Shown in pieces: positions 29,551 to 37,367 of a DNA stretch of 49,946 bases (position 1 is the first letter of the stretch; every line of letters starts with the position of its first letter). Both the position numbers and the translations under genes were made by a program. A model generated the notes under the pieces. That model had not been told where the DNA came from. It ran no database searches and worked only from the letters and a program-made list of their open reading frames with translations. This DNA is from Acidobacteriales bacterium 13_1_40CM_3_55_5. GTDB lineage: Bacteria > Acidobacteriota > Terriglobia > Terriglobales > Acidobacteriaceae. The stretch is from assembly GCA_001918935.1 (NCBI GenBank), contig MNGW01000030.1, positions 1-49,946 of the forward strand. The letters run 5' to 3'.

Positions 29551-30192
29551 TTACTGCGCGCTGGTCGTGGTTTTTGTAACTTTGGCGCCGGCTTTGGTGT
29601 ACTTGATGGTCATTTGCCGCTTCATCGGACCGCCATCCTGCGATCCATCTATCGTCATAGTGAAGGATGATGGCTTAATGTCGGTGTAGACTTCCTTCAT
29701 CGCCATCTTTTTGCCCATCATTTCCTGCTCGTCATTGAACACAACATCGTTGCCTTCCCACTTGCCCAAACCATTCGAAGCACTGCAGCCGTTGGGACTG
29801 GTGTTGTCGCACCAGACGCTCTTGAAGCCATTGGCTTTTTCGTCCCACCAAAAGACTCCGTGGCCGGCAAAAGCTCCCATACCGCCGCGCGAGTGGTAAT
29901 CTTCGGTCACAGAAAGGCCTCCCGGACCCTTTTTTATGATCGCGGTGCCGTGGCCTTTGCCGCCCTTGGGCATCATCTCGCTGACTTCAAAGTCTTCACT
30001 CGTGTTCCATATTCCGACAATCTTGTCGGCCAGTTTCTCTATCTGCGGCGAGGGCTTTGGCATGGGCATGCCTGCCGGCATTTCCGACTTAGTGGACGCT
30101 TTCTTAGCATCCTTGTGCTTTGTTTGCTGCGAGGCCACTCCGACACACAGTAGCAACATGATCAGTAGCGGCATGAAATGGATGTGTTTCAT
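29551..30192 (-). CDS. Exported DUF1579-like protein
   Basis: This is an exported protein of about 213 residues. A signal peptide (FMPLLIMLLLCVGVASQQ) leads into a Lys/Pro/Met-rich linker and then a lipocalin-like domain starting KLADKIVGIWNTSEDF. WWDEKANGFKSVWCDN and a KRQMTIKYTKA strand near the end fit the DUF1579/heme-lipocalin-like pattern. The true start is ATG 30192, preceded by AGGAGG. A longer reading to 30240 has no such site. The ligand is unknown. Confidence 0.82.
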   Translation of the reverse strand: MKHIHFMPLLIMLLLCVGVASQQTKHKDAKKASTKSEMPAGMPMPKPSPQIEKLADKIVGIWNTSEDFEVSEMMPKGGKGHGTAIIKKGPGGLSVTEDYHSRGGMGAFAGHGVFWWDEKANGFKSVWCDNTSPNGCSASNGLGKWEGNDVVFNDEQEMMGKKMAMKEVYTDIKPSSFTMTIDGSQDGGPMKRQMTIKYTKAGAKVTKTTTSAQ

Positions 30193-30255
30193 AGGACCTC
30201 CTGAAATTGTGTTTAACATCAGGGACAGAACGCACAGCACTATAGCGCAGTCGAC

Positions 30256-32189
30256 TCAATTTATTCCGAAAAATTCTTCCACATCTTGCAGTGCGATGGT
30301 CCTGCGATAATCCGGCAAGCTCTCCAGAAAAACTTTTCCATACGCCTTTTTCAGTATGCGATTATCGAGCAATACCAGCAGGCCGCGATCCTGTAGCGAC
30401 CGGATCAGCCGTCCGAAGCCTTGTTTCAGCGTGATCACCGCCGCCGGCACTTGATATTGGTAGAACGCATTGCCACCCTCGGTATCGATTGATTTGACCC
30501 GGGCCGCCACCACCGGATCGCTAGGCACGGCAAACGGCAGCCGATCGATAATTACACAGCTGAGTTGCTCGCCTTGCACGTCCACCCCTTGCCAGAACGA
30601 AGACGTGGCAAAGAGAACCGCATGCGGCGTGAGGCGAAATTCTTCGAGCAGTGCGCTTTTTGGGGCGTCGCCCTGAAGGAACATCGGGAATTCCAGTTCC
30701 CCTAGCAGTCGTTGATAGACGTCCTTCATCTGCGCGTAGCTGGTGAATAGCACGAATGCGCGCCCGCGAGTGATCTCAAGCACTCGCCGAATACGGTCCG
30801 CAGCCTTTACCGCAAATTGTGGCGTGCGTGGATCGGGCAAATCCGGAGGAACGTAGAACAACGCCTGACTCTGGTAGTCGAAGTGCGAGGGCAGTACCAG
30901 TTCTCGCGTATGCTCGAGCCCCAATCGCCGCCGCATATATTCAAATCCCGCGCCCACGGCCAGCGTGGCCGAAGTCAGCACAGCGCACTCCAGCGTGTCG
31001 AACAGGCAAGATTTCAGAATCGGTGCAACGTCAATCGGGGTGGCTTGCAGAAAAACATTTAGCCGCTCGCGGCCACCACGGCGGCGCTCGATCCAGAAGA
31101 CGGTGTTGCGGTCTTCGGACTCCATCAGGAATCCGAACTGGAAATGGATTTCCCCCGCCCGCCGTACGAAATTGAATATTTCCTCCGGCTTCGAAGGCAA
31201 GTTCTCGAGTTCCGAGCTCAAGCGTTGCAACGACTGCTGCAGGGCGAGGAACTCATCCCCGTTTTCTTCCAGGAACTCGCGCCGGTTATCGAAAGCAAAA
31301 CGGCCTTCGCCCTGCGGCAGTAGGGAGAAGAAAATCTGGGCCCTCTCACGCACGCTCTTCAATGCCCCCGAAAGAGATGCCGAGAGCATATGATTCCGCT
31401 GCAGTGAAACTTCTACGTCGCGGCAGAGTTCTTCCACTCGCGTGTTGCTGAGCGAAATTCCGAAATAACTTCCAGCGACGTCTTCCAGTTCATGCGCCTC
31501 GTCGAAGATCACCGTGCATACATCGGGCAAAATACCGGCATCAGGCGCATTCTCGGCATCGCCCGCCGATGCATTTCCGTAATAAAGCAGCGATCCCATT
31601 CGCTGCATTTTTGCCCTAGACAGGTATCCGCGCGCGCATCCAATTTGAACCACAACGCACTGGCCTCAGGCAGCGTGGACAATTCCGCCCGGTCTCCGGT
31701 ATTGGTTGTCTTCTCCCACGCCGCTATCGCCCGATATTGCTCGATTTCTTCCAGTCCGCTAAGCACGGGCTGTCCGGTCAGGTCGTAAAGTTTCTTGCGA
31801 CATAAATAATTGTTGCGGCCCTTTATGTAGCAGACATTTAGCTTCCCCTCGCCATTGGGAAAAAGCGCTTGCTCGAGAAATGGGATATCTTTGTGAAAGA
31901 GCTGTTCCTGGAGATTCTTGGTTCCAGTGGAGATGATCACGCGCTTGCCCGACCTGATGACAGGAACAAGATAGGCCAGCGTCTTTCCGGTACCCGTGCC
32001 GGCTTCCACGATCAGATGCCGCTTTTCTTCGAGCGCCCGCCCGACGGCTTCGGCCATTTGAAGTTGTCCTCGGCGGAATTCATATGCTGGATGGGTGCGC
32101 GAAAGCACGCCACCGGGTGCGAAGAATTGATAAAGAGAGACGCTCTTGTTGCCGATGGCAGGGACTGATGATTGGGAGGTAGAAGCCAC
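30256..32189 (-). pseudogene. DinG/XPD-type ATP-dependent DNA helicase, disrupted
   Basis: This is a superfamily 2, XPD-like helicase of the DinG type. The N-terminal part has Walker A EAGTGTGKT, ISTGTKNLQEQL and the four iron-sulfur cysteines (YLCRKKL, CLGQKCSEWDRC). It runs in frame to CFITEMHRRA near 31560. The C-terminal part resumes in another frame at GDAENAPDAGILPDV, with the DEAH box FDEAHELED, then SATLAVGAG, FATSSFWQGVDVQG and the final QGFGRLIRSLQDRG. About 25-28 codons normally found between them, including the NHHLFFAD-type motif, are missing, and the frame is shifted. I propose GTG 32189 as the start, with TATTAT 9 nt before it. Either a real pseudogene or an assembly error is possible. 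Confidence 0.88.
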
Positions 32190-32223
32190 GAAGTCACTAT
32201 AATAGCTCCACAGACCACATAGC

Positions 32224-32242
32224 CACAGGCGACTCGCCTGTG
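32224..32242. repeat. 19-bp palindrome between dinG-type helicase and der
   Basis: CACAGGCGA and TCGCCTGTG form perfect 9-bp arms around a single C in the divergent spacer between the helicase and der. It may be a regulator site or a REP-type intergenic palindrome. Confidence 0.5.
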
Positions 32243-32247
32243 CGCCT

Positions 32248-33702
32248 TTGACTTTGACCCGCCCCACCTACAACTCGCCATCAGCTACAGCCGTCGCCGC
32301 CGGGATACCGACGTTGGCGATTGTCGGGCGCCCCAACGTCGGCAAGTCCACGCTCTTCAATCGAATCGTAGGTTCGCGACGCGCCATCGTCGGCGACGAG
32401 CCTGGCATCACTCGCGATCGTCTCTACGGCGAGGGCGAATGGCGTGGCCGCAGCCTGCGCGTGGTTGATACCGGCGGCATTGTTCCCGAAGAAAAAGATT
32501 TCATGCCTGCGGAGATTTACCGCCAGGCCAAGGTCGCGCTCGAAGAGGCCGACGCCATCATCATGGTCGTGGATGGGCGCACCGAACTCGCCGCCCCCGA
32601 TATCGACCCCGCCCGCCAGTTGATTCGTGGCGGCAAGCCGCTTTTCCTCGCGGTTAATAAAGTCGATACCGAGAAACAACAAAGACTGACCGACGAATTT
32701 CATCGCCTAGGGATCAGAAAGCTGTTTCCTGTCTCCGCCGAACACGGTCGAGGGTTGGACGATCTGCTCGACGCAATTGTAGAAACCCTGAAACTGGAAG
32801 CAGTGAAACCTGAGCCCAAAGCGGAACGCGACGCAGAAGAAGAAGTCGCCGTCGAGCCGCGTGAAGTCAAGGTCGCCATCATCGGCCATCCCAACGTAGG
32901 TAAATCTACGCTACTGAACCTGCTCACTGGAAGCTCACGTGCGATTGTTTCGCCCGTCCCCGGTACCACACGTGACGCGGTGGACGAAATCGTGAAGCGC
33001 GATGGGAAAAGTTTTCGCTTCATCGATACCGCCGGGATTCGCCGCAAAGGCAAAACCCATATGATGGCGGAAAAGCTTTCGGTGGTCATGGCCCGCAAAC
33101 ATCTCGAAGGCGCCGATATCGCGTTGCTGGTGATTGACGCCACCGAAGGTGTCAGCGCCCTCGACGCGGCGATCGCCGGTTATGCGCATGAGAGTGGACG
33201 CTCCCTCATCATCATCGTGAACAAGTGGGACTTGGTCATCGCCGGGGACAAAAGTACCTCCAGGCATACCAAAGCCGCGCGCATGCGGGATAGCAAACGG
33301 CCGGCCGATCGCAGCGCTTATGAGGAAAGACTGCGGGATGCATTGAAGTTCCTGAATTACGCACCCGTGTTGTTCGTATCCGCAGCCACCGGGGTTGGCA
33401 CCGAAAAGATTTTCCCCGAGCTAGAACACGTCGCGAGTGAGCGCCGCAAGCGCATTGGAACGGGAGAGATCAACCGCTTCATCAAGCAGGTGGATTTCGA
33501 CCGCGCTTCGGTACCGGCTCGTCAGCAAGTAAAGATTTATTACATGACCCAGGCTTCCGTGGCGCCGCCAACCTTCGTGCTGTTTACCGACCACCAGGTA
33601 AAACTTCATTTTTCCTATCAGCGATTCATAGAAAATCAGCTTCGCCGTGCCTTCGGATTCGTAGGCACCCCGATCTGGATTAAGAATCGTTCCCGAGATT
33701 GA
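32248..33702 (+). CDS. der: Ribosome-associated GTPase Der (EngA)
   Basis: Der is an essential tandem-GTPase that helps assemble the 50S ribosomal subunit. The first G domain has GRPNVGKST, a switch DEPGITRD, DTGG and NKVD. The second has GHPNVGKST, PGTTRD, DTAG and NKWD. The C-terminal KH-like domain ends in the conserved FVGTPIWIKNRSRD. The length of 484 residues fits the family; an acidic linker (about residues 190-205) joins the G domains. The start is uncertain: TTG 32248 or TTG 32254, with no ATG before the first G1 motif. The gene is divergent from the helicase. Confidence 0.96.
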   Translation: MTLTRPTYNSPSATAVAAGIPTLAIVGRPNVGKSTLFNRIVGSRRAIVGDEPGITRDRLYGEGEWRGRSLRVVDTGGIVPEEKDFMPAEIYRQAKVALEEADAIIMVVDGRTELAAPDIDPARQLIRGGKPLFLAVNKVDTEKQQRLTDEFHRLGIRKLFPVSAEHGRGLDDLLDAIVETLKLEAVKPEPKAERDAEEEVAVEPREVKVAIIGHPNVGKSTLLNLLTGSSRAIVSPVPGTTRDAVDEIVKRDGKSFRFIDTAGIRRKGKTHMMAEKLSVVMARKHLEGADIALLVIDATEGVSALDAAIAGYAHESGRSLIIIVNKWDLVIAGDKSTSRHTKAARMRDSKRPADRSAYEERLRDALKFLNYAPVLFVSAATGVGTEKIFPELEHVASERRKRIGTGEINRFIKQVDFDRASVPARQQVKIYYMTQASVAPPTFVLFTDHQVKLHFSYQRFIENQLRRAFGFVGTPIWIKNRSRD

Positions 33703-33704
33703 GT

Positions 33705-34757
33705 TCAGTATGAGCTGGGCTCGGGTGACAGGAAGGGCGGCGGCGCTGGCCGAAGCACAGCATCCAGCGCCCGATAGCGCGCTGCGAAAAAGTAGATTGA
33801 ATATGCCGGAAAGAACACAATCGCAGGCACTGAAACCAACGAAACCACATACAAAATAAACGCGAGCAGGAAGCTTCCTATCACCACTGCCAGCGTGATG
33901 GTGTACAAGTTCCAATGTAGTCCGCCGGACTTCCCCATCAAAACCAGCACTGCCCCCACGCCGCCGATAGGAATCAGCGTTAGCAGGATGATAATCATGG
34001 CTGCAATTCCCACGATCACCGCGGCCCCAATCGACATCACAATCTTCATCCCCAAGTAGCCGGCGTACCCGCCTTTTTCCGATTTCAGCATGGGCAGTAA
34101 CCGCCGCCACGCTTCCATCGGGCCGATGTCCTCCAGCGCCATTTGCGGGACGATGAAGTCTTTGCTGAACACGAGTACTATCAGCCATAAAACAACGAAG
34201 GTCGTCACCAGAAAAAACAGGAGCACGCCACCCAGGATGAGAGGAACCATATGTTGGCTGGATTGTTTGAGCCAGCCCACAGCCAGCGCGAATGTCGCCG
34301 GGATTCCAACCAGGATCGTCAGTCCCACCATCATCGCCAGGAAAAGCAGGAGTTGCCAGGCGAAGTAGCGCAAGCCCGGCTTTTGACGGCGGTTCCAGTA
34401 CTGCCGGATCTCGCACTGTTTCGCGACCACGCTATCGAACAGCACAAAGCGCATCACGCTGTTCACATAGATGAACAACACCCACAGCACGAGTACGGCG
34501 ACAACCAGCAACGCAATCAATGCTGCGTATGCCACGGGATTCATCGCGGGTAAGCCGAGCTCCAGAAATCGTTCCCCACCTGACGTCCGCGTGGGCATCT
34601 GGAAATTGCCGCCGCTGCAACCTCCGGAATGAACCTCACCCGCCAGAAATCCCACCAGCGCCAGTTTTGCCCATTGACTGGCTCGAAAAGGCTCAATGAG
34701 TTGTTTTTTTGTGTGCTGAAACGCAGGGCTGATCGCATCCACGGCGGAAATTGGCAC
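33705..34757 (-). CDS. Polytopic membrane protein, DUF7544-like
   Basis: This is a 350-residue integral membrane protein with about six long hydrophobic segments, such as YAALIALLVVAVLVLWVLF and YFAWQLLLFLAMMVGL. The opening SPAFQHTKKQLIEPFRASQW, followed by AKLALVGFLAGE, resembles a family I associate with DUF7544 in Acidobacteriota. A Gly/Cys-containing loop (HSGGCSGGNFQMP) follows. The C-terminus is Pro-rich (APPPFLSPEPSS). No catalytic residues are recognisable. Its stop lies 2 bp from that of the convergent der gene. Confidence 0.72.
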   Translation of the reverse strand: MPISAVDAISPAFQHTKKQLIEPFRASQWAKLALVGFLAGEVHSGGCSGGNFQMPTRTSGGERFLELGLPAMNPVAYAALIALLVVAVLVLWVLFIYVNSVMRFVLFDSVVAKQCEIRQYWNRRQKPGLRYFAWQLLLFLAMMVGLTILVGIPATFALAVGWLKQSSQHMVPLILGGVLLFFLVTTFVVLWLIVLVFSKDFIVPQMALEDIGPMEAWRRLLPMLKSEKGGYAGYLGMKIVMSIGAAVIVGIAAMIIILLTLIPIGGVGAVLVLMGKSGGLHWNLYTITLAVVIGSFLLAFILYVVSLVSVPAIVFFPAYSIYFFAARYRALDAVLRPAPPPFLSPEPSSY

Positions 34758-34843
34758 GCGTACACCTCAAATCCGGATGTGGAGCAAGGTACTGCGAAGG
34801 CGGGGCGCGGTCAATTGGATTCTGAATAAGAATCTAGACGTCG

Positions 34844-34916
34844 AGCACTCAGCATTCAGCACTCAGCATTCAGCCGCATGGGCTGAGTGCTGACGGCTGA
34901 GTGCTGAATGCTTTTT
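34844..34916. repeat. Inverted/tandem CAGCATTCAGCACTCAGC-type repeat at the trmFO 3' end
   Basis: AGCACTCAGCATTCAGC occurs in two overlapping copies with a 14-bp period (34844-34860 and 34858-34874). AGCATTCAGCACTCAGC at 34851-34867 is the perfect reverse complement of 34896-34912, which is followed on the plus strand by TTTTT. It encodes the last residues of TrmFO on the minus strand. Confidence 0.8.
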
Positions 34917-36247
34917 GGCCAATGACCAACGCCTGCCCTTGCCAGCCAACCATCGAATTCTCGCAACCCGAGCTCACACTGCCTGCGATGCCTTTCCTGA
35001 CGATCCCGAACTTTTTGCTGCAACGGGGGCAAGAGGTCGAAGGTGATATTTACCGGCTGAAATCTCTTCGCGTCCGCCTGAGTGATGTAGTGCACCAAGG
35101 ATCCGAACGCGCTTGCTCGCGGAGGAGAAACCAGTTCTGCGCCACTACCGAGCGCTGACGCCTGAATCCCGGCCATCAGTCCCGTGGCAATGGACTCGAC
35201 ATAACCTTCCACCCCGCAAATCTGTCCGGCAAAAAACACTCGCTTATGCACTTTCATCTGCAAAGTATCGAGGAGCAGAGTGGGTGAGTTGATGTATGTA
35301 TTGCGGTGAATCTGCCCGTAGCGCAGAAAGCGAGCGCTTTCCAATCCTGGAATCAATCGCAGTACGCGAGCCTGCTCCGCGAATCTCAAATGGTTTTGAA
35401 ATCCCACCAGGTTGTAAGAATCCGCGCGCAAGTTCTCCTGCCTCAATTGCACCACGGCATAAGGACGACGTCCAGTTCGAGGATCGATCAGCCCAACCGG
35501 TTTCATGGGGCCAAACCGTAGAGTGTCCCGTCCTCGACGCGCGATCTCCTCGATCGGCAGACAGCCTTCAAAATAGTTCAGCTTTTCCCATTCCTTCTCC
35601 TCGACTGGCTGCGCGGCGAGCAATGCATCATAGAAACGGTCGTACTCTTCGCTAGTCATTGGACAATTAATGTAATCCGCTGAGCCCTTGTCGTAGCGAG
35701 CCGCCAGATAGACCTTCGACATATCAATAGAGTCCGCCTCGACTATCGGGCTAATCGAATCGTAGAAGTATAGGTTCGCTGTTCCTTCCGAAGATTCGCT
35801 GAGCCGTGCGATCTCTCTCGATAGCGCGTCGCTGGTCAACGGCCCGGTCGCAATAATCGTGATCTGCTCTTCGTCGATCCTGCAAATTTCTTCCCGCCGG
35901 ATCGTAATCAAGGGCTCGCGCGAGATGGTCTCCGTGACTTTAGCCGCGAAAGTCGCCCGATCCACGGCCAATGCGTGGCCTGCCGGGACAGCGCATTCTT
36001 GCGCAATCTCCATCAGCAGCGATCCCGCGAGGCGCATTTCTTGTTTCAAGAGCCACGGAGCGGTGTTGACGCTATCGGACTTGAATGAATTCGAGCACAC
36101 CAGTTCGGCGAACTGGTCAGTCTGGTGGGCCGGAGTCGAGCGCACGGGCCGCATCTCGCACAATTCGACACTCATCCCACCCCGCGCGCACTGCCAGGCG
36201 GCTTCCGATCCAGCCAAACCGGCCCCGATGATGCGTATCTTAGCCAT
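34856..36247 (-). CDS. trmFO: tRNA (uracil-54-C5)-methyltransferase, folate/FAD-dependent
   Basis: TrmFO makes ribothymidine at position 54 of tRNA, using methylene-tetrahydrofolate and FADH2 instead of SAM. The FAD-binding GxGLAGSEAAW is at the N-terminus (RIIGAGLAGSEAAWQCA), followed by CEMRPVRSTPAHQTDQFAEL and VCSNSFKSD, which holds the catalytic-type cysteine. The core YFYDSISPIVEADSIDM, YINCPMTSEEYDRFYDALL and GQICGVEGYVESIATGLMAG is complete. The last ~20 residues (SIQHSAVSTQPMRLNAEC) are encoded by an intergenic-type repeat and look acquired. The start MAKIRIIGAG is standard. Confidence 0.96.
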   Translation of the reverse strand: MAKIRIIGAGLAGSEAAWQCARGGMSVELCEMRPVRSTPAHQTDQFAELVCSNSFKSDSVNTAPWLLKQEMRLAGSLLMEIAQECAVPAGHALAVDRATFAAKVTETISREPLITIRREEICRIDEEQITIIATGPLTSDALSREIARLSESSEGTANLYFYDSISPIVEADSIDMSKVYLAARYDKGSADYINCPMTSEEYDRFYDALLAAQPVEEKEWEKLNYFEGCLPIEEIARRGRDTLRFGPMKPVGLIDPRTGRRPYAVVQLRQENLRADSYNLVGFQNHLRFAEQARVLRLIPGLESARFLRYGQIHRNTYINSPTLLLDTLQMKVHKRVFFAGQICGVEGYVESIATGLMAGIQASALGSGAELVSPPRASAFGSLVHYITQADAKRFQPVNITFDLLPPLQQKVRDRQERHRRQCELGLREFDGWLARAGVGHWPKSIQHSAVSTQPMRLNAEC

Positions 36248-36351
36248 TTTCTAGAGGGAAGACTTTCGCTCTGAGATCGCGAGCATCAAGCGCTACGACG
36301 AATCTGGCGCCTCAAGTTATTATACGAAGAGTCTCTGTCCGCGGAGGACCT

Positions 36352-36879
36352 ATGGCGCGAATCTCACTAATTCAACCCGAGCAAGCTTCGCCCGAAGTGA
36401 AAGAAATCTACGACAAGCAATTGCGTGGCAAGCCCGGCAATGTACAGAAGGCGCTGGCACACCGGCCGGAAGCACTTAAGAGTTTTCTGGCTTTCTACTC
36501 CAGTGTGGGTCGCTCACTCGAACGCAAACTTTACGAGCTCATTTACATTCGCGTCTCGATGATCAATAACTGTCACTATTGACTTCAGCACCATCTCGCT
36601 TCGTCGAAGCGAGTAGGCCTCACGCCTGAGGACTGGAACGCGCTGAAGCAAGCTGACTATCCACGATTTGGCGAAAAAGCACAAACTGCGCTCGCCTATG
36701 CGGAAAAGTTAACGCGGACTTCGTCCAAGATCACGGATTCCGATGTGGCAGGACTGACCAAGCACTTTCCAGATGCCGAAATCGTGGACCTGCATCTGCT
36801 GGTTGGACTGGCCAATCTTACCAACCGCTTCACTGACCCGCTGGGTCTCGAACTGGAGTTTGCAGAAGAAAAGATTTGA
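36352..36879 (+). CDS. AhpD-like / carboxymuconolactone decarboxylase-family selenoprotein (UGA read as selenocysteine)
   Basis: This 175-residue protein of the AhpD/carboxymuconolactone decarboxylase fold is probably a thiol-type peroxidase or disulfide reductase. Reading from ATG 36352, codon 77 is TGA (36580-36582). The frame continues without another stop to TGA 36877-36879, with clearly family-like sequence (QHHLASSKRVGLTPEDW, then LVGLANLTNRFTDPLGLEL). Around the UGA the protein reads CHY-U-LQHH, so UGA takes the place of the second Cys in the family's CxxCxxxH active site (C74, U77, H81). A hairpin with bacterial SECIS geometry follows. A translation stopped at the UGA would give only 76 residues and lose the active site. 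A nonsense mutation is the alternative, but it would not explain the motif position and the hairpin together. selA/B/C/D lie outside the window. Confidence 0.86.
36583..36613 (+). promoter_or_regulatory. Putative bacterial SECIS element
   Basis: Directly after the UGA at 36580-36582 come 12 nt and then a perfect 8-bp stem, CTCGCTTC (36595-36602) with GAAGCGAG (36606-36613), closing a GTC loop. The loop starts 20 nt after the UGA and with G then U. This agrees with the known bacterial rule of 16-37 nt to an apical loop with an early G. Confidence 0.75.
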
Positions 36880-36881
36880 CA

Positions 36882-37235
36882 ATGATTCGAACGCGAGGTG
36901 CTAACAGAACCCTTCACCGAATTATCCGCGGAATCGTGCTTCTGAACTTTATACTTCTAGTAGTGGACAGCAATGCGCTTCCCAGCTTCCAGGACCTCAT
37001 CAGGCGCAACCAATTCGTCACTCCTCTGTCCTACTGGGTCGAGATCTCAATCCTCTCGGTAATTGGTCTTCTGCTCGTTCAACCAATCCTGCGGGCCTAC
37101 CAAAGGGCGAAGACCCCCAAGGACAGCCTCACTTTGATTGATAAAGCCTTTTTGGCTGATCTGCTACTCCTTTTACTTTGGATAACCGCATTGTTCGTGG
37201 CAGCGGCCCGTTCCGGGGCAGGAGCCTCGGGATAG
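36882..37235 (+). CDS. Small membrane protein of unknown function
   Basis: This 117-residue protein has three hydrophobic segments (HRIIRGIVLLNFILLVV near residue 12, YWVEISILSVIGLLLVQP in the middle, AFLADLLLLLLWITALFVAA near the end) and a basic N-terminus. I do not recognise the family. The ATG at 36882 lies 2 nt after the stop of the selenoprotein gene, so the two are almost certainly cotranscribed. A TTG at 36876 would overlap that stop. It could be a membrane partner of the selenoprotein, but nothing in its sequence shows this. Confidence 0.72.
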   Translation: MIRTRGANRTLHRIIRGIVLLNFILLVVDSNALPSFQDLIRRNQFVTPLSYWVEISILSVIGLLLVQPILRAYQRAKTPKDSLTLIDKAFLADLLLLLLWITALFVAAARSGAGASG

Positions 37236-37367
37236 TCGTACCTGGGGCCGAAGCGGAGCCTTTTCTCACCATTTCGCTGAGGGTCGCAAGTGCTACAATA
37301 TTGCAAATAAGCAGGGCTCTTCGCTCTCTCGAACAGATATACAATGCAAAGCGGATTGGGGTCTTTT

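Noticed and set aside
33421-34416. Minus-strand open frame of 331 codons across der and the membrane protein
   Set aside because: Runs across two real genes in a shadow frame; the membrane protein frame at 33705-34757 has proper hydrophobic segments.
36580-36582. TGA as a simple nonsense mutation making a pseudogene
   Set aside because: Its exact position in CxxC, intact downstream frame and SECIS-like hairpin favour selenocysteine.
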